Part shown: positions 17,607 through 27,017 of the stretch, piece by piece
How the letters are laid out: every line of letters begins with the position of its first letter
How positions within the stretch are numbered: position 1 is the first letter of the stretch
Assembly: GCA_046350115.1 (NCBI GenBank)
Contig: JAXMAZ010000016.1
Span: 62,001-126,000 of the forward strand
From: JAXMAZ01 sp046350115
GTDB lineage: Bacteria > Planctomycetota > Planctomycetia > Gemmatales > Gemmataceae
Reading direction: 5' to 3'
DNA: 64,000 nucleotides
Position numbers and translations under genes: made by a program
Notes under the pieces: model-generated
Database searches by the model: none
Told to the model about the DNA's origin: nothing
The model's input: the letters and a program-made list of their open reading frames with translations, nothing else

Positions 17607-19000
17607 TCGCCTCCCCGAACGGCCGCCCGGCGTTCTGCCCCCGGGTCCCCTTCACCACCCTCCAGCGGGTGCGGACCCCGCGGCCCGCCCGGTGGTCCGG
17701 CCGCCTCCTCCTGCTCGCGTTCCTGGCGTCCCCGGTCGTCCTGCTGTTCGTCCCGTGGCAGCAGACCGTCCGCGGCCGGGGGCAGGTGGTCGCCTACGCC
17801 CCGACCGAGCGGAAGCAGGTGGTGACGGCCCTGGTCGGCGGGCGGGTGAAGAAGTGGTACGTGGTGGAAGGGTCGAAGGTGAAGGCCGGGGACGCCGTTG
17901 CCGATATTGAGGACATGGACGCCGACCTGGACGGGCGTCTGGCCGCCCAGCGGAAGTTTCTGTCAAGTCGCAAGGCGGCCGCCCTGGACGAGGTGGCGGA
18001 ACAGACGAAGGCGGTCGAGGCCCAGGAGAAGGCTCTGACCGCGGCGGTCGGGGCGGCCCGGGCGAACCGGGAGGCGGCCGTCCTGATGGTCGACGTCGCC
18101 AAGCAGACCCGGCGGAACAACGAGTTCGCCCTGACCTTCGAGCAGCGGCGGTCTGACATGTTCGACCGGCTGTTCAAGGACAAGCAGTTCGGCGGGCTGG
18201 AGTCGGAGCTGAACCGGGACGAGGCGAAGGCCCGGGCCGACCGGGCGGCGACCGACGTGAGCCGGGCCGAGGCCGAGGTCAAGCGGGCCGCGGCCGCCGT
18301 CCTGACCAGCGACTCCCTGGTGTACCAGGCCGAGGCGACCGGGCTGTCGGCGGTGGCCACCACCCGCCGCGACCTGCGGCGGGCCGAGCAGAACCTGTTC
18401 ACCGTCGAGCGGGAGCTGCAGGAGCTGGACACCCGGGTCGAGCGGTACAAGGCCCGGTTCGTCAAAGCCCCGTGCGACGGGACCGTGTTCCGGGTGGCGG
18501 CGGACGTCCAGGTCGGCCAGTACGTCAAGGAGGGGGACGAGCTGGCGGTGATCGTCCCCGACGTGACCGACCGGGTGGTGGAACTGTTCATCGCCGGGGT
18601 GGACGCCCCGCTGATCGCCGCCCACATGGACCAGACCGGCCGGGGGCCGCACGTCCGGCTCCAGTTCGAGGGGTGGCCGGGGGTGCAGTTCGCCGGCTGG
18701 CCGTCGGTGGCGGTCGGCACGTTCGGCGGCCGGGTCCGGCAGATCGACCCGGCCGACGACGGGAACGGCCGGTTCCGCATCCTGGTCGAGCCGGAAGAGA
18801 TGTTCGACGGCGACCAGTGGCCCGAGGCGCTGTACCTGCGACAAGGGAACCAGGCGGTCGGCTGGGTGTTCCTGAACCGGGTGCCGCTGGGGTACGAACT
18901 ATGGCGGCAGTTCAACGGGTTCCCGCCGGTCGTCGCCCCGAAGGCCCCGGAGAAGGACAAGAAGGACGGCGGCAAGCCGCCCAAGATCAAGCCCGGCTGA
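17603..19000 (+). CDS. HlyD-like membrane fusion (periplasmic adaptor) protein
   Basis: The 465-residue product has a short cytoplasmic N-terminus and one membrane helix (LLLLAFLASPVVLLFVPW). A biotinyl-lipoyl-like half follows (GRGQVVAYAPTERKQVVTAL, VVEGSKVKAGDAV), then a long coiled-coil hairpin (about 105-285), the second lipoyl half (FVKAPCDGTVFRV, GQYVKEGDELAVI) and a beta-barrel region. The C-terminus is Lys/Pro-rich. This is the classic adaptor that bridges an inner-membrane ABC exporter to a TolC-like channel. The start overlaps the stop of the ABC gene by 4 bases, showing translational coupling. Confidence 0.9.
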   Translation: MIASPNGRPAFCPRVPFTTLQRVRTPRPARWSGRLLLLAFLASPVVLLFVPWQQTVRGRGQVVAYAPTERKQVVTALVGGRVKKWYVVEGSKVKAGDAVADIEDMDADLDGRLAAQRKFLSSRKAAALDEVAEQTKAVEAQEKALTAAVGAARANREAAVLMVDVAKQTRRNNEFALTFEQRRSDMFDRLFKDKQFGGLESELNRDEAKARADRAATDVSRAEAEVKRAAAAVLTSDSLVYQAEATGLSAVATTRRDLRRAEQNLFTVERELQELDTRVERYKARFVKAPCDGTVFRVAADVQVGQYVKEGDELAVIVPDVTDRVVELFIAGVDAPLIAAHMDQTGRGPHVRLQFEGWPGVQFAGWPSVAVGTFGGRVRQIDPADDGNGRFRILVEPEEMFDGDQWPEALYLRQGNQAVGWVFLNRVPLGYELWRQFNGFPPVVAPKAPEKDKKDGGKPPKIKPG

Positions 19001-20625
19001 CGCGGCGGGCGGCCGTCCTCTTGGCCCTCGCCCTGAGCGGCCCGGGGTGCGTCGGGCCGCAGCCACAACTGCCGCCCCTTTCCGTACCCACCCCGGCGAC
19101 CCAGCCCGCCGCCGACGCGGACCCGGCCGGCAAGTCCACGACAAATCAGCCGCTCCCGCCTCCGAGGCCGACCGACGCGGAGGCGAAGCCGGGGGCGGTG
19201 CCGCCGACCCCGCCGAAGGACTTGCCGCCGGTGACCGGCTCGCCGCCCAGCGGCGGCGGGCCGCTCGCTCTGGACGAAGTGCTGGTGGCCGTCGAGCAGC
19301 ACTACCCGCTGCTGCAAGCCGTCGAGCAGGAGCGGGCCGTCGCCGGCGGGCGGCTGGTGTCCGCGATGGGGGCGTTCGACCTCAACCTGGTCGCCTCGGC
19401 CGACGGGCAGGGGACGACCTACGACAGCTTCCGCAGCGGGGTCGGCGTCACCCAGGGGCTTCCGGTCGGCGGGCTGGGCGTGTTCGCCGGCTACCGCAAC
19501 GGGTACGGCCAGTTCCCGACGTACAACCTCGGCCAGAAGACGGCGGACGGGGGCGAGTTCCGGGCCGGCGTCTCGGTGCCCCTCCTGCGGGACCGGGCCA
19601 TCGACCGCCCGCGGGCGGCCGTCCAGCAGGCCCGGCTCGACGTCGCCCTGGCCGAGCCGGTGATCGAGCGGCAGCGGCTCGACTTCCACCGGGCCGCCGC
19701 CCGGACGTACTGGAACTGGGTGGCGGCCGGCCACCGGCTCAAGGTGGCCGATGCGCTGGTCAAGCTGGCGGTGGACCGGGACGAGCAGTTGAAGGCCCGG
19801 GTCGAGGGCGGCCCGGTGGCCAACATCGAGCGGATCGACAACCAGCAGAACATCGCCTTGCGGAACGGCCTCCTGGTGCAGGCCCAGCGGGGCTTCCAGC
19901 AGGCGGCCATCGACCTGTCCCTGTTTCTCCGCGACCGGTCCGGCGGGCCGACGCTCGCCGGCCCGGACCGGCTGCCGGCCTTCCCCGACGCCCAGCCCGT
20001 CGACCCGGCGGGGTTCGACGCCGCCCTCCGGGCGGCGTTCGAGGCCCGGCCCGAGCCGCGGCGGCTGCGGCTCCAGCGGGAGCGGGCCGCCGTCGACCTC
20101 CGGCTCGCCGAGAACCAACTGCTCCCCAACCTGAACGCGGTCGTCGCCGCCGCCCAGGACGTGGGCTACGGTAAAAGCCCGCTGTCCGGGCCGAACGGGC
20201 TGGACCGGACCACCCTGAGCGCCGGGGTCTCCTACCTGCTGCCGGTGCAGCGGCGGGAGGCCCGCGGCCGGGTCATGACCGCCCAGGCCCAGCTCGCCCA
20301 GATCGAGCAGCAGCTCCGGCAGGCCGAAGACGTCGTGCGGGCGGACGTGCAAGACACCTTCTCCGCACTGGAGCGGGCGTTCGAGTTCTACCAGCAGGCG
20401 CGGAAGCGGGTGGACCTGGCCCGGCTGGTGGCCCGGGCGGAACGGGAGCAACTGCGGCTCGGCCGCAGTGACGTCCTGCGGGTGACGCTGCGGGAGCAGG
20501 CGGCGTTCGAGGCCGAGGTGATCGAGATCGGCGCCCAACAGGACTACTTCCGGGCGATCGCCGACTTCCGAGCCGCTGTGGGCAGCGACGGGTTGTCGGG
20601 GCCGCCGGGCCGGGTCAGCCGGTGA
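18997..20625 (+). CDS. TolC-family outer-membrane efflux lipoprotein
   Basis: The product shows the TolC/NodT outer-membrane factor pattern: LDEVLVAVEQHYPLLQAVEQ, a first long helical repeat ending in YWNWVAAG, DALVKLAVDRDEQL, and a second repeat with VSYLLPVQRREARGRVMTAQ. The N-terminus TRRAAVLLALALSGPGC gives a lipoprotein signal. No ATG is in the right place for it: CTG 18997 (overlapping the previous stop) gives the full signal, ATG 18901 would add 32 residues inside the previous gene, and TTG 19021 would cut the signal short. I chose the CTG on the signal peptide; this is uncertain. It completes the export operon. Confidence 0.82.
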   Translation: MTRRAAVLLALALSGPGCVGPQPQLPPLSVPTPATQPAADADPAGKSTTNQPLPPPRPTDAEAKPGAVPPTPPKDLPPVTGSPPSGGGPLALDEVLVAVEQHYPLLQAVEQERAVAGGRLVSAMGAFDLNLVASADGQGTTYDSFRSGVGVTQGLPVGGLGVFAGYRNGYGQFPTYNLGQKTADGGEFRAGVSVPLLRDRAIDRPRAAVQQARLDVALAEPVIERQRLDFHRAAARTYWNWVAAGHRLKVADALVKLAVDRDEQLKARVEGGPVANIERIDNQQNIALRNGLLVQAQRGFQQAAIDLSLFLRDRSGGPTLAGPDRLPAFPDAQPVDPAGFDAALRAAFEARPEPRRLRLQRERAAVDLRLAENQLLPNLNAVVAAAQDVGYGKSPLSGPNGLDRTTLSAGVSYLLPVQRREARGRVMTAQAQLAQIEQQLRQAEDVVRADVQDTFSALERAFEFYQQARKRVDLARLVARAEREQLRLGRSDVLRVTLREQAAFEAEVIEIGAQQDYFRAIADFRAAVGSDGLSGPPGRVSR

Positions 20626-20760
20626 ACGCCGCCCGGGCGCCCGGGAACCGCCGACTGCTGACCTGACCCCGAGTCAACTTTCAGCGTCCGGCCGAGAACA
20701 GCGACAGTTCGGCAACGAGCACTTCAGGAACGCCCGTGCCCTGTTGAAACCCCTCCCATG

Positions 20761-20831
20761 CCCTGGCGAGCCGGGGGCGTCCGGCCCCGGGTGACGGCTC
20801 ACCCGGGGCTGACGCCCCCGGCTCGCCAGGG
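20761..20831. repeat. Long palindromic element, GCGAGCCGGGGGCGTC family (copy 1)
   Basis: Two arms of about 33 bases, beginning CCCTGGCGAGCCGGGGGCGT, pair almost perfectly around a CGGC loop. Closely similar elements lie at 32047-32127 and 40257-40339. The gap 20626-21077 holds this element and the upstream region of the pilus genes; I see nothing else firm in it. Confidence 0.85.
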
Positions 20832-21077
20832 CTTCCGCAGACCAACCCGCGGGTCCGTCGGGGGCGGCCGCACACCCGGCGGCGCTCGGCGACTGTGGCG
20901 CGTGTCGTGGCCGCGGGCGGGTCGCTTCTGCCCGGCCGGCGGCCGGTGTGTCCAAATCTCCGGCGCCGCCGGCCGGTCGGGTTGCCCATTTTTCGGACCC
21001 TGCGGCGCGATCGGACGGAAATCCCGTTCTACGGTTCATCCGGATCGTCGTGTCCGTCGCCCGCAAGAGGAGTGGCC

Positions 21078-21671
21078 ATGATCGCCGGCCACAGGCGCCC
21101 CGCCGACCGCCGGACCGCCGTCGCGGCGGTCGAGACGTTCTTCGTCGTCACCTTCGTCCTGATCCCGGTGCTGATCGGGGTGTGGGAGGTCGGCCGGCTG
21201 GTCCAGGTCCAGCAGATCGTCAGCAACGCCGCCCGGGAGGGCGCCCGGCTGGCCGCCCAGGGGCGGACCATCCAGACGGACGGGACGGTCACCCAGATCG
21301 TCGTCGAGGTGCCCCCGCCGAACACCGGCAACACGCCGAACGTGAAGGCGGCGGTGTACCAGTCGCTGACCGGGGCCGGGCTGACCACCCTGGACTGGAA
21401 CGACGTGACGGTCGACTTCCAGTGGCAGACCCCGATCATCAACGTGCCCGGCCCGCCCGCCTACCCGCCCGGGGCGACGAACGTGTACGAGGGGCAGAAG
21501 GGGCAGCGGTTCCAGGTGACCGTCACCATCCCGTTCAGCAAGGTGCGGTGGAGCACCCTGGGGCTGGTGAACCCGACCCAGGTGACGTACACGGTCCAGT
21601 GGCGGATGATGGTGGACGACCCGTTCGTCATCAACCCGGCCCTGCCCGGCCCGCCGTTCGCCAGCCAGTGA
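21078..21671 (+). CDS. TadE-like pilus assembly protein
   Basis: The 197-residue product has one N-terminal membrane helix after a basic start (RRPADRRTAVAAVETFFVVTFVLIPVLIGVWEVGRLVQ) and the TadE-type segment QQIVSNAAREGARLAAQG. TadE-like proteins are minor pseudopilins of tight-adherence (Flp) pili. The usual AAxxE pattern is present as AVAAVETFF. ATG 21078 is preceded by AGAGGAG. It is the first of three Tad-like genes in a row; no Flp major pilin or secretion ATPase lies in this window. Confidence 0.82.
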   Translation: MIAGHRRPADRRTAVAAVETFFVVTFVLIPVLIGVWEVGRLVQVQQIVSNAAREGARLAAQGRTIQTDGTVTQIVVEVPPPNTGNTPNVKAAVYQSLTGAGLTTLDWNDVTVDFQWQTPIINVPGPPAYPPGATNVYEGQKGQRFQVTVTIPFSKVRWSTLGLVNPTQVTYTVQWRMMVDDPFVINPALPGPPFASQ

Positions 21672-21694
21672 CCCGCACCCCCGGAGGGCCTCGC

Positions 21695-22273
21695 ATGTTC
21701 GCCAGCCGCAATCGCCGGGCCGCCCGCCGCGGGGCCGCCCTGGTGGAAGCCGCCCTGGTGCTGAGCCTGTTCTTCATGTTCCTGTTCGGGGTGCTGGAGT
21801 ACTGCCGGTACCTGCTGCTCCTGCACACCGTCACCAACGCCGCCCGGGACGGGGCCCGGTACGCGACGGTGAACACCATTCAGGCGAACGACTTCGACAC
21901 CACCGACGCCACCTTCGTGGACGCCGGCGGGGCCACCCAGCCGCGGCTGGACTCTCAGGGCAACCGGCTGGTGTCCATCCAGCAGTACACCAAGAACCGG
22001 ATGGGCGGGGTGGACCGGATGATCTCCGGGATCAAGATCGACGTGTACCCGGTGGAGCCGACCGGCCAGTACGCCTCCCCGCCGACGTTCGACCCGAAGG
22101 CCGGGTGGGGGCCGGACCCGGCCACCCGGACCGTCCACTGGAACGCGGCCGCGTTCACCGAGCGGATCGCCGTCCGGGTGACCGGCACGTACAAGCCGAT
22201 CCTGCCCAGCTTCCTGTGGATGCAGAACACCGCCCCGGTCAAGATCGTGGCCGTCATGGGCAGCGAGGGGTAA
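21695..22273 (+). CDS. TadE-like pilus assembly protein, second copy
   Basis: The 192-residue product repeats the TadE layout: RRAARRGAALVEAALVLSLF, a membrane helix through FFMFLFGVLEYCRYLLLL and the conserved HTVTNAARDGARYATV. The remainder is a secreted domain of about 130 residues. A ribosome site (GGAGG) lies 7 bases before ATG 21695, 23 bases after the first tadE-like gene, so they form one operon with the TadG-like gene 88 bases on. Confidence 0.87.
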   Translation: MFASRNRRAARRGAALVEAALVLSLFFMFLFGVLEYCRYLLLLHTVTNAARDGARYATVNTIQANDFDTTDATFVDAGGATQPRLDSQGNRLVSIQQYTKNRMGGVDRMISGIKIDVYPVEPTGQYASPPTFDPKAGWGPDPATRTVHWNAAAFTERIAVRVTGTYKPILPSFLWMQNTAPVKIVAVMGSEG

Positions 22274-22361
22274 CCCCGCCGCCCGGCCGTCGGCCGGCTC
22301 GCCCGGCCCGCAGACTCACCGTCCCCGTCCGCCGCAGCCTTCGCCCGTCGGGAAAGGTCAC

Positions 22362-24165
22362 ATGATCCGCCACCCGCACCCCCGCCCGGGGAGTACGCTC
22401 CCGCTCACCGCCCTGTGTGCGGTCGGGCTGTTCGCGTTCGTCGCCCTGGCCATCGACCTGGGCCTGCTGCTGGTCGCCCGGACCGAGTGCCAGGACGCGG
22501 CCGACGCGGCCGCCCTGGCCGGCGCCCGGACGCTGGACAACAAGCCGACCAGCGTGGAGAACAACAAGGCCGGGGCGCTGGCCACCGCGTCCGCGGTGGT
22601 CGGCCAGAACTACCTGCACACCCAGGCGTTCGACCCGGCCAAGGCGACCGTCCAGGTCGGCTTGTATGACTATTCGACGGCCCAGCTCCAGTTCATGCCC
22701 GACTTTACCCAGGCCACCCGGCCGACCGGCCGGTCGTGGACGGCCGTGCAGGCGACCGTCCAGGGGAACCAGCCGGCCTTCTTCTCCAAGATCTTCGGCC
22801 TGCCGGCCCTGCAGACGAACGCCCGGGCGCTGGCCGTCCACCGCCCTCGGGACATCGCCCTGGTGCTCGACTACTCGAACTCCATGCGGTACGGGACGAT
22901 GTTCAATTGGGCGTCGGTCATCCCGACGACCGCGGCCGACTACGACCAGGGCGGGGGGATGCTCAGCCCGGACCCGCTGTGGCCGCAGTTCGGCCACTAC
23001 TCCCGATACCTGGGGTACGACTCGGCGTCCGTGCCGACCTCCGCCAACCAGCGGGCCAGCTCCCCGGGCACCCGGCCGAACCCGTTCTACATGACCAACA
23101 CCTTCCCCCACCCGCAGAGCAAAGAGACGCTGGCCCCGCACAACTACACCGTCCGGACCGGGGGCGGGGACGCGGCCGTCCACGACTTCTACACCGACCC
23201 GGCGAACGCCGCCACGCCGAAGACGGTGGCCTCCCCGGTCAACCCGAACGCCCTGGTGAAGGCGTTCCACATGTGGAACCCGGCCGGGTTCGACCCGTCG
23301 TTCGACGGCACCCCGGCCGCCTACAACGCCACCGCGTACAAGACGGCCACGTTCAGCGGGTACGACCCGGCCACCGCCGCCGTCCCGGCCCCGCCCAGCT
23401 ACATCGAGCAGAACGACGCCGGCGGGGTGAACTACGCCGGCGACCGGTGGCCGCGGAAGTGGGCGGCCGCCACTGGCACCAGTTGGGACGTGGCCGACCC
23501 GAACGGGACGGCCATCACCGCGGCCGAGTTCCTCGGCTGGAACCGGGCGAAGTTCGCCAGCGGGAACAATAGCTGGCCGTCGTCCACCTCCACCGGGTAC
23601 ACCCGGGTGGCCAAGAAGGGGACGAGCAGCTCGACCGACTCGACCAGCCTGAAGGACAACCTGTCCGGGGTGACCACCTGGACCCGGCAGGGCGGGGCGT
23701 ACACCGGGACGGTCACCCGGAACCAGACGTGGGACAACTTCCGGGACGCCACCTGGGAGCGGAACGGGTACGACCTGGACGTGACCGACTACGTGGCCAG
23801 CCGGGGGGCCAACTGGGATCCCCGGTGGGACTGGGACGCGACCACCCAGGCGTGGGCGTCCAACGCCGACTTCCCCCGCAAGGCCGACCCGCCGTCTGGC
23901 GTGTACAAGCCGAAACTGAAGCCGGCCGCCGACCGGTTCAAGGGGTACTCGATGGGGCCGGGGTACTTCGGCAAGACGTTCTTCATCTGGCCGCCCGACC
24001 CGCGGCAGCCGGTCGGCGAGTACGGGGACAGCAACTTCCAGCCGGGCGACTGGCGGGAGCGGTACTTCATCTGGACCCCGCCGAACATGCCGACCCCGCC
24101 GACCAGCCCGCCGCCGGGCCAGGTGTGGACGAAGGCACCCCGGGGACCGAGGACGGGAACAACCA
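22362..24165 (+). CDS. TadG-like protein, N-terminal part (Tad helix and start of VWA domain)
   Basis: The protein starts with the Tad-type N-terminal module STLPLTALCAVGLFAFVALA and then DLGLLLVARTECQDAADAAA, as in TadG. RDIALVLDYSNSM near residue 170 is the DxSxS metal site of a von Willebrand A domain. Instead of a compact VWA fold, hundreds of Trp/Tyr-rich residues follow (for example KGYSMGPGYFGKTFFIWPP). The frame loses sense near 24125; a second frame gives TEDGNNQWRPDVGDQGG and a third carries the rest. The listed end marks where the next part begins, not a stop; the original frame stays open to 26036 by GC bias. Confidence 0.75.
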
Positions 24166-25932
24166 GTGGCGCCCGGACGTGGGGGACCAAGGCGGCCCCG
24201 CCGCCCCCGCCCCCGCCCCCGCCGCCGCCGCCCCCGCCCCCGCCGGGACCGCCGCCGGCCGCCGCCCCCGCCGCCGCCCCCGCCGCCCCCGCCGCCCCCG
24301 CCCCCGATCCCGCCGCCGCCGCCGATCAACTCGGAACGGCCGGCCGAGCGGGCGGACGGGACGGTGTCGCCCTGCTGGTGGCCGCCGGCCCCGTACCCGA
24401 ACCCGAGCCAGTTCGGGAACCTGAACAAGTCCCTGTTCCGGAACGGGACCGGGCAGACCCTGGCCACGCCGTTCACCAACACCAGTACGTGGTCGTTCCA
24501 GGTGAACTACCCGGCCATCCTGAAGTGGATCAAGTCCCCGCCGATGACCCTGCCGGCCAACCTGCGGGCCGGGCGCGTGGTGTACTACACGTCCATCCCG
24601 GACGACGTGAACACCGGCGTCGGGACGACGGACGAGAAGGCGGACAAGCTGTTCTGGCGGGAGTACATCAACTACGTGCTCGGCATCTCCGGGAACAACA
24701 CCAACATCCAGGGCCACCTGGCCGGCCGGGAGGACATGGGCTGGCCGGAGCTGGGCGGGGTGCAGGTGACGCCGCGGGTGAACCAGGCGGCCACCGCCCT
24801 GGGCGGGGTGTCCCCGATCGTCACCGGGAAGAACGGCGGGTTCGACCCGAACCCGCTGTACAACCAGACCGCCCTGGTCAACGACACGCCGCCGGCCGGC
24901 ACCCAGATCGCCCGCGACCTGCGGCCGTACATGGGGTACATGGACAACCCGAGCCGGCCGCGGATGCAGATGTGGTTCGGCCCGCTGTCGATGATGGCGT
25001 ACATCGCCAACTACCGGGGGAACATGTGGCCGGGGACGGTCCACGAGGCCCAGGCGTGGCAGCTCAAGGCGGCCGTGTCCAGCGCCCTGGACGACATGCG
25101 GAACAACCACCCGAACGACGCCATCGGGCTGGCCTACTTCTCCTCCCTGTTCAACACCGACTGGACGGTGAACAGCGGGTACAGCTCGGTCGTCGCCCCG
25201 CTCAGCCAGGACTTCTCCCGGCTGAAGAACTCCCTGTTCTACCCGCTGACCATGGTCAAGGCCGGCGACCTGGCCACCCCGACCAAGGAGCTGCGGCCGT
25301 ACGACACCAGCTTCAACTACACCGGCCGGGGGAACGTGCCGAACGCCCAGGCCGGGACCGACCCGAACTCCGGGTTCGCCCTGGCGTACAACGTCCTCAC
25401 GTCGTCCGGCCACGTGTCCCTGGGCACCACCCCGGCCGAGCGGGGCCGGCGGGGGGCGTCCAAGATCGTCATCTTCGAGACGGACGGGGTGCCGACGTCC
25501 ACCCGACAGGTGCAGTTCAACCCGAACGGGGTGAACTCGTACTACACGGTGCTGAACAACGGGGACGCGTACACCAGCCCGCAGACGGCGGCGATCACCG
25601 TGGTCAGCCAGATCGTCGCCCCGATGAACACGACGGCCGGGACGGCCAGCGGGTTCTCCACCCCGAACAGCCCGGCCCGGGTGTACGCCGTCGGGTTCGG
25701 GGACATGTTCACCACCGACACCCCGGAGCGGGACACCGCCCTGGACTTCCTGCGGGACGTGCAGATCGCCGGCAAGACGCTGCCGGCGTCCGCCGCCGGC
25801 ACCCCGGGCAAGCTGGCCCTGCCGCCCGAGCAGATCGTCGGCGGCAAGACGTTCGACGAGCGGAAGGAGAAGCTGCGGCTGGCGTTCCAGCGGATCATGC
25901 AGAACGGCGTGCAGGTGACGCTGATCGAGTAA
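24166..25932 (+). CDS. TadG-like protein, C-terminal part
   Basis: From about 24280 this frame encodes a proline tract, then PINSERPAERADGTVSPC and a long domain ending in VWA-type motifs: KIVIFETDGVPT (the acidic TDG site) and RVYAVGFGDMF, with LRLAFQRIMQNGVQVTLIE at the end. It is the natural continuation of the gene at 22362, which carries the DxSxS half of the VWA site. The two are joined through a repetitive Pro/Ala-coding stretch (24185-24330) that also contains the frame changes. The first residues listed are probably not real. Joined length would be about 1190 residues. Confidence 0.75.
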   Translation: MAPGRGGPRRPRRPRPRPRRRRPRPRRDRRRPPPPPPPPPPPPPPPPIPPPPPINSERPAERADGTVSPCWWPPAPYPNPSQFGNLNKSLFRNGTGQTLATPFTNTSTWSFQVNYPAILKWIKSPPMTLPANLRAGRVVYYTSIPDDVNTGVGTTDEKADKLFWREYINYVLGISGNNTNIQGHLAGREDMGWPELGGVQVTPRVNQAATALGGVSPIVTGKNGGFDPNPLYNQTALVNDTPPAGTQIARDLRPYMGYMDNPSRPRMQMWFGPLSMMAYIANYRGNMWPGTVHEAQAWQLKAAVSSALDDMRNNHPNDAIGLAYFSSLFNTDWTVNSGYSSVVAPLSQDFSRLKNSLFYPLTMVKAGDLATPTKELRPYDTSFNYTGRGNVPNAQAGTDPNSGFALAYNVLTSSGHVSLGTTPAERGRRGASKIVIFETDGVPTSTRQVQFNPNGVNSYYTVLNNGDAYTSPQTAAITVVSQIVAPMNTTAGTASGFSTPNSPARVYAVGFGDMFTTDTPERDTALDFLRDVQIAGKTLPASAAGTPGKLALPPEQIVGGKTFDERKEKLRLAFQRIMQNGVQVTLIE

Positions 25933-25941
25933 CCCGGCTTT

Positions 25942-25972
25942 GTCCCCCTCTCCCCCAAGGGGAGAGGGGGAC
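25942..25972. repeat. Short C/G-rich hairpin
   Basis: GTCCCCCTCTCCCC pairs with GGGGAGAGGGGGAC around a 3-base loop, just after the TadG-like gene and before a true terminator. Its make-up is similar to the hairpin at 9794-9830. Confidence 0.7.
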
Positions 25973-25979
25973 CAGAACG

Positions 25980-26014
25980 AAAGCCCGCCCACGGCCGTGG
26001 GCGGGCTTTTTTTT
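25980..26014 (+). terminator. Rho-independent terminator of the pilus operon
   Basis: AAGCCCGCCCACGG pairs with CCGTGGGCGGGCTT and a run of T follows. It ends the Tad-like operon before the ABC exporter genes. Confidence 0.85.
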
Positions 26015-26104
26015 GCCCGCGTTCGCCCCCGTCTGAGATCGCGTTCTAGAGTTCGGCTGCCGGCGGAATCGGTTTCCCGTTGGCAACACCCGGGAGGGCG
26101 TCCG

Positions 26105-26851
26105 GTGACGGCGACCGCGGTCGGGTTCGAGGGGGTGGTCAAGACGTACAAACCGGGGCCGTTCGCCACCGGGGTGCCGGCCGTCCGCGGGGTGACGCTG
26201 ACCGTCCCGGTCGGGAGCGTGTTCGGGCTGCTCGGGCCGAACCGGGCCGGCAAGACGACGCTCGTCAAGCTGCTCCTGTCGCTGGCCAAACCGACCGCCG
26301 GGGCCGTCACCCGGCTCGGGGAGCCGGCCCGCCACCGCCGCACCCTGGCCCGGGTCGGCTACCTGCACGAGAGCAACGCGTTCCCCCGGTATCTGTCCGC
26401 TGCCGAGGTGCTCCGGCTGTACGGCGGGCTGGCCGGCGTCCCGGCCGACGACCTCGGCCCGCGGGCAGCCAAGCTGCTCGACCGGGTCGGGCTGGCCGAC
26501 CGGGCGCACGAGCCGATCGTCCGGTTCAGCAAAGGCATGAGCCAGCGGCTCGGGCTGGCCCAGGCGCTGATGAACGACCCGGACCTGCTGGTCCTGGACG
26601 AGCCGACCGAGGGGCTGGACCTGGACGGCCGGCGGCTCCTGCGGGAGGTGGTGCGGGAGTTCCGCCAGGCCGGCAAGACGGTGCTGCTGGTGTCGCACGT
26701 GCTGACCGAGGTGGCCGAGCTGTGCGACCGGGTCGGGGTGATCGTCGGCGGGCGGGTGGCGTTCACCGGGCCGCTGGCCGAGCTGACGGCGGCCGGGCCG
26801 CTGGAGGCCGCGCTGGCCCGGCTGTACGCGGCGCCGGCCGCCGGCGAGTAA
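26105..26851 (+). CDS. ABC transporter ATP-binding protein (ABC-2 exporter type)
   Basis: The 248-residue ATPase has all motifs: Walker A GPNRAGKTT, signature FSKGMSQRLGLAQAL, Walker B LLVLDEPTEGLD and H-loop LLVSH. An Arg replaces the usual Gly in the Walker A spacer, which is tolerated by the GxxxxGKT consensus. It powers export or removal of an unknown substrate with the permease encoded downstream. GTG 26105 fits the family N-terminus (VTATAVGFEGVVKTYKPG), preceded by GGGAGG. A large palindromic element separates it from the permease. Confidence 0.88.
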   Translation: MTATAVGFEGVVKTYKPGPFATGVPAVRGVTLTVPVGSVFGLLGPNRAGKTTLVKLLLSLAKPTAGAVTRLGEPARHRRTLARVGYLHESNAFPRYLSAAEVLRLYGGLAGVPADDLGPRAAKLLDRVGLADRAHEPIVRFSKGMSQRLGLAQALMNDPDLLVLDEPTEGLDLDGRRLLREVVREFRQAGKTVLLVSHVLTEVAELCDRVGVIVGGRVAFTGPLAELTAAGPLEAALARLYAAPAAGE

Positions 26852-26857
26852 TGCAGG

Positions 26858-26985
26858 GGAGGGCGGGGCTCCTGCCGAGCCGCGCCCCCGGAGTCACTGA
26901 CCGCACGCACGTCCGGCGGCTGTCGCCGGGTGTGGCCCGGACCAATTGTCCCGCGCTCCCCGGCTCGGCAGGAGCCTCGCCCTCC
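26858..26985. repeat. Palindromic element between the two ABC genes
   Basis: The arms GGAGGGCGGGGCTCCTGCCG and five more bases (26858-26882) and their reverse complement (26961-26985, one mismatch) enclose about 78 bases. It occupies nearly all of the gap between the ATPase and permease genes, so it must be transcribed with the operon. Confidence 0.85.
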
Positions 26986-27017
26986 CACGAGACGCGGCCT
27001 GCGAAGAGGAACGTGCG

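Noticed and set aside
22254..24482. Long minus-strand frame of 742 residues opposite the Tad genes
   Set aside because: It is Arg/Gly/Pro-rich antisense sequence with no domain, while the plus strand has clear TadE and TadG features.
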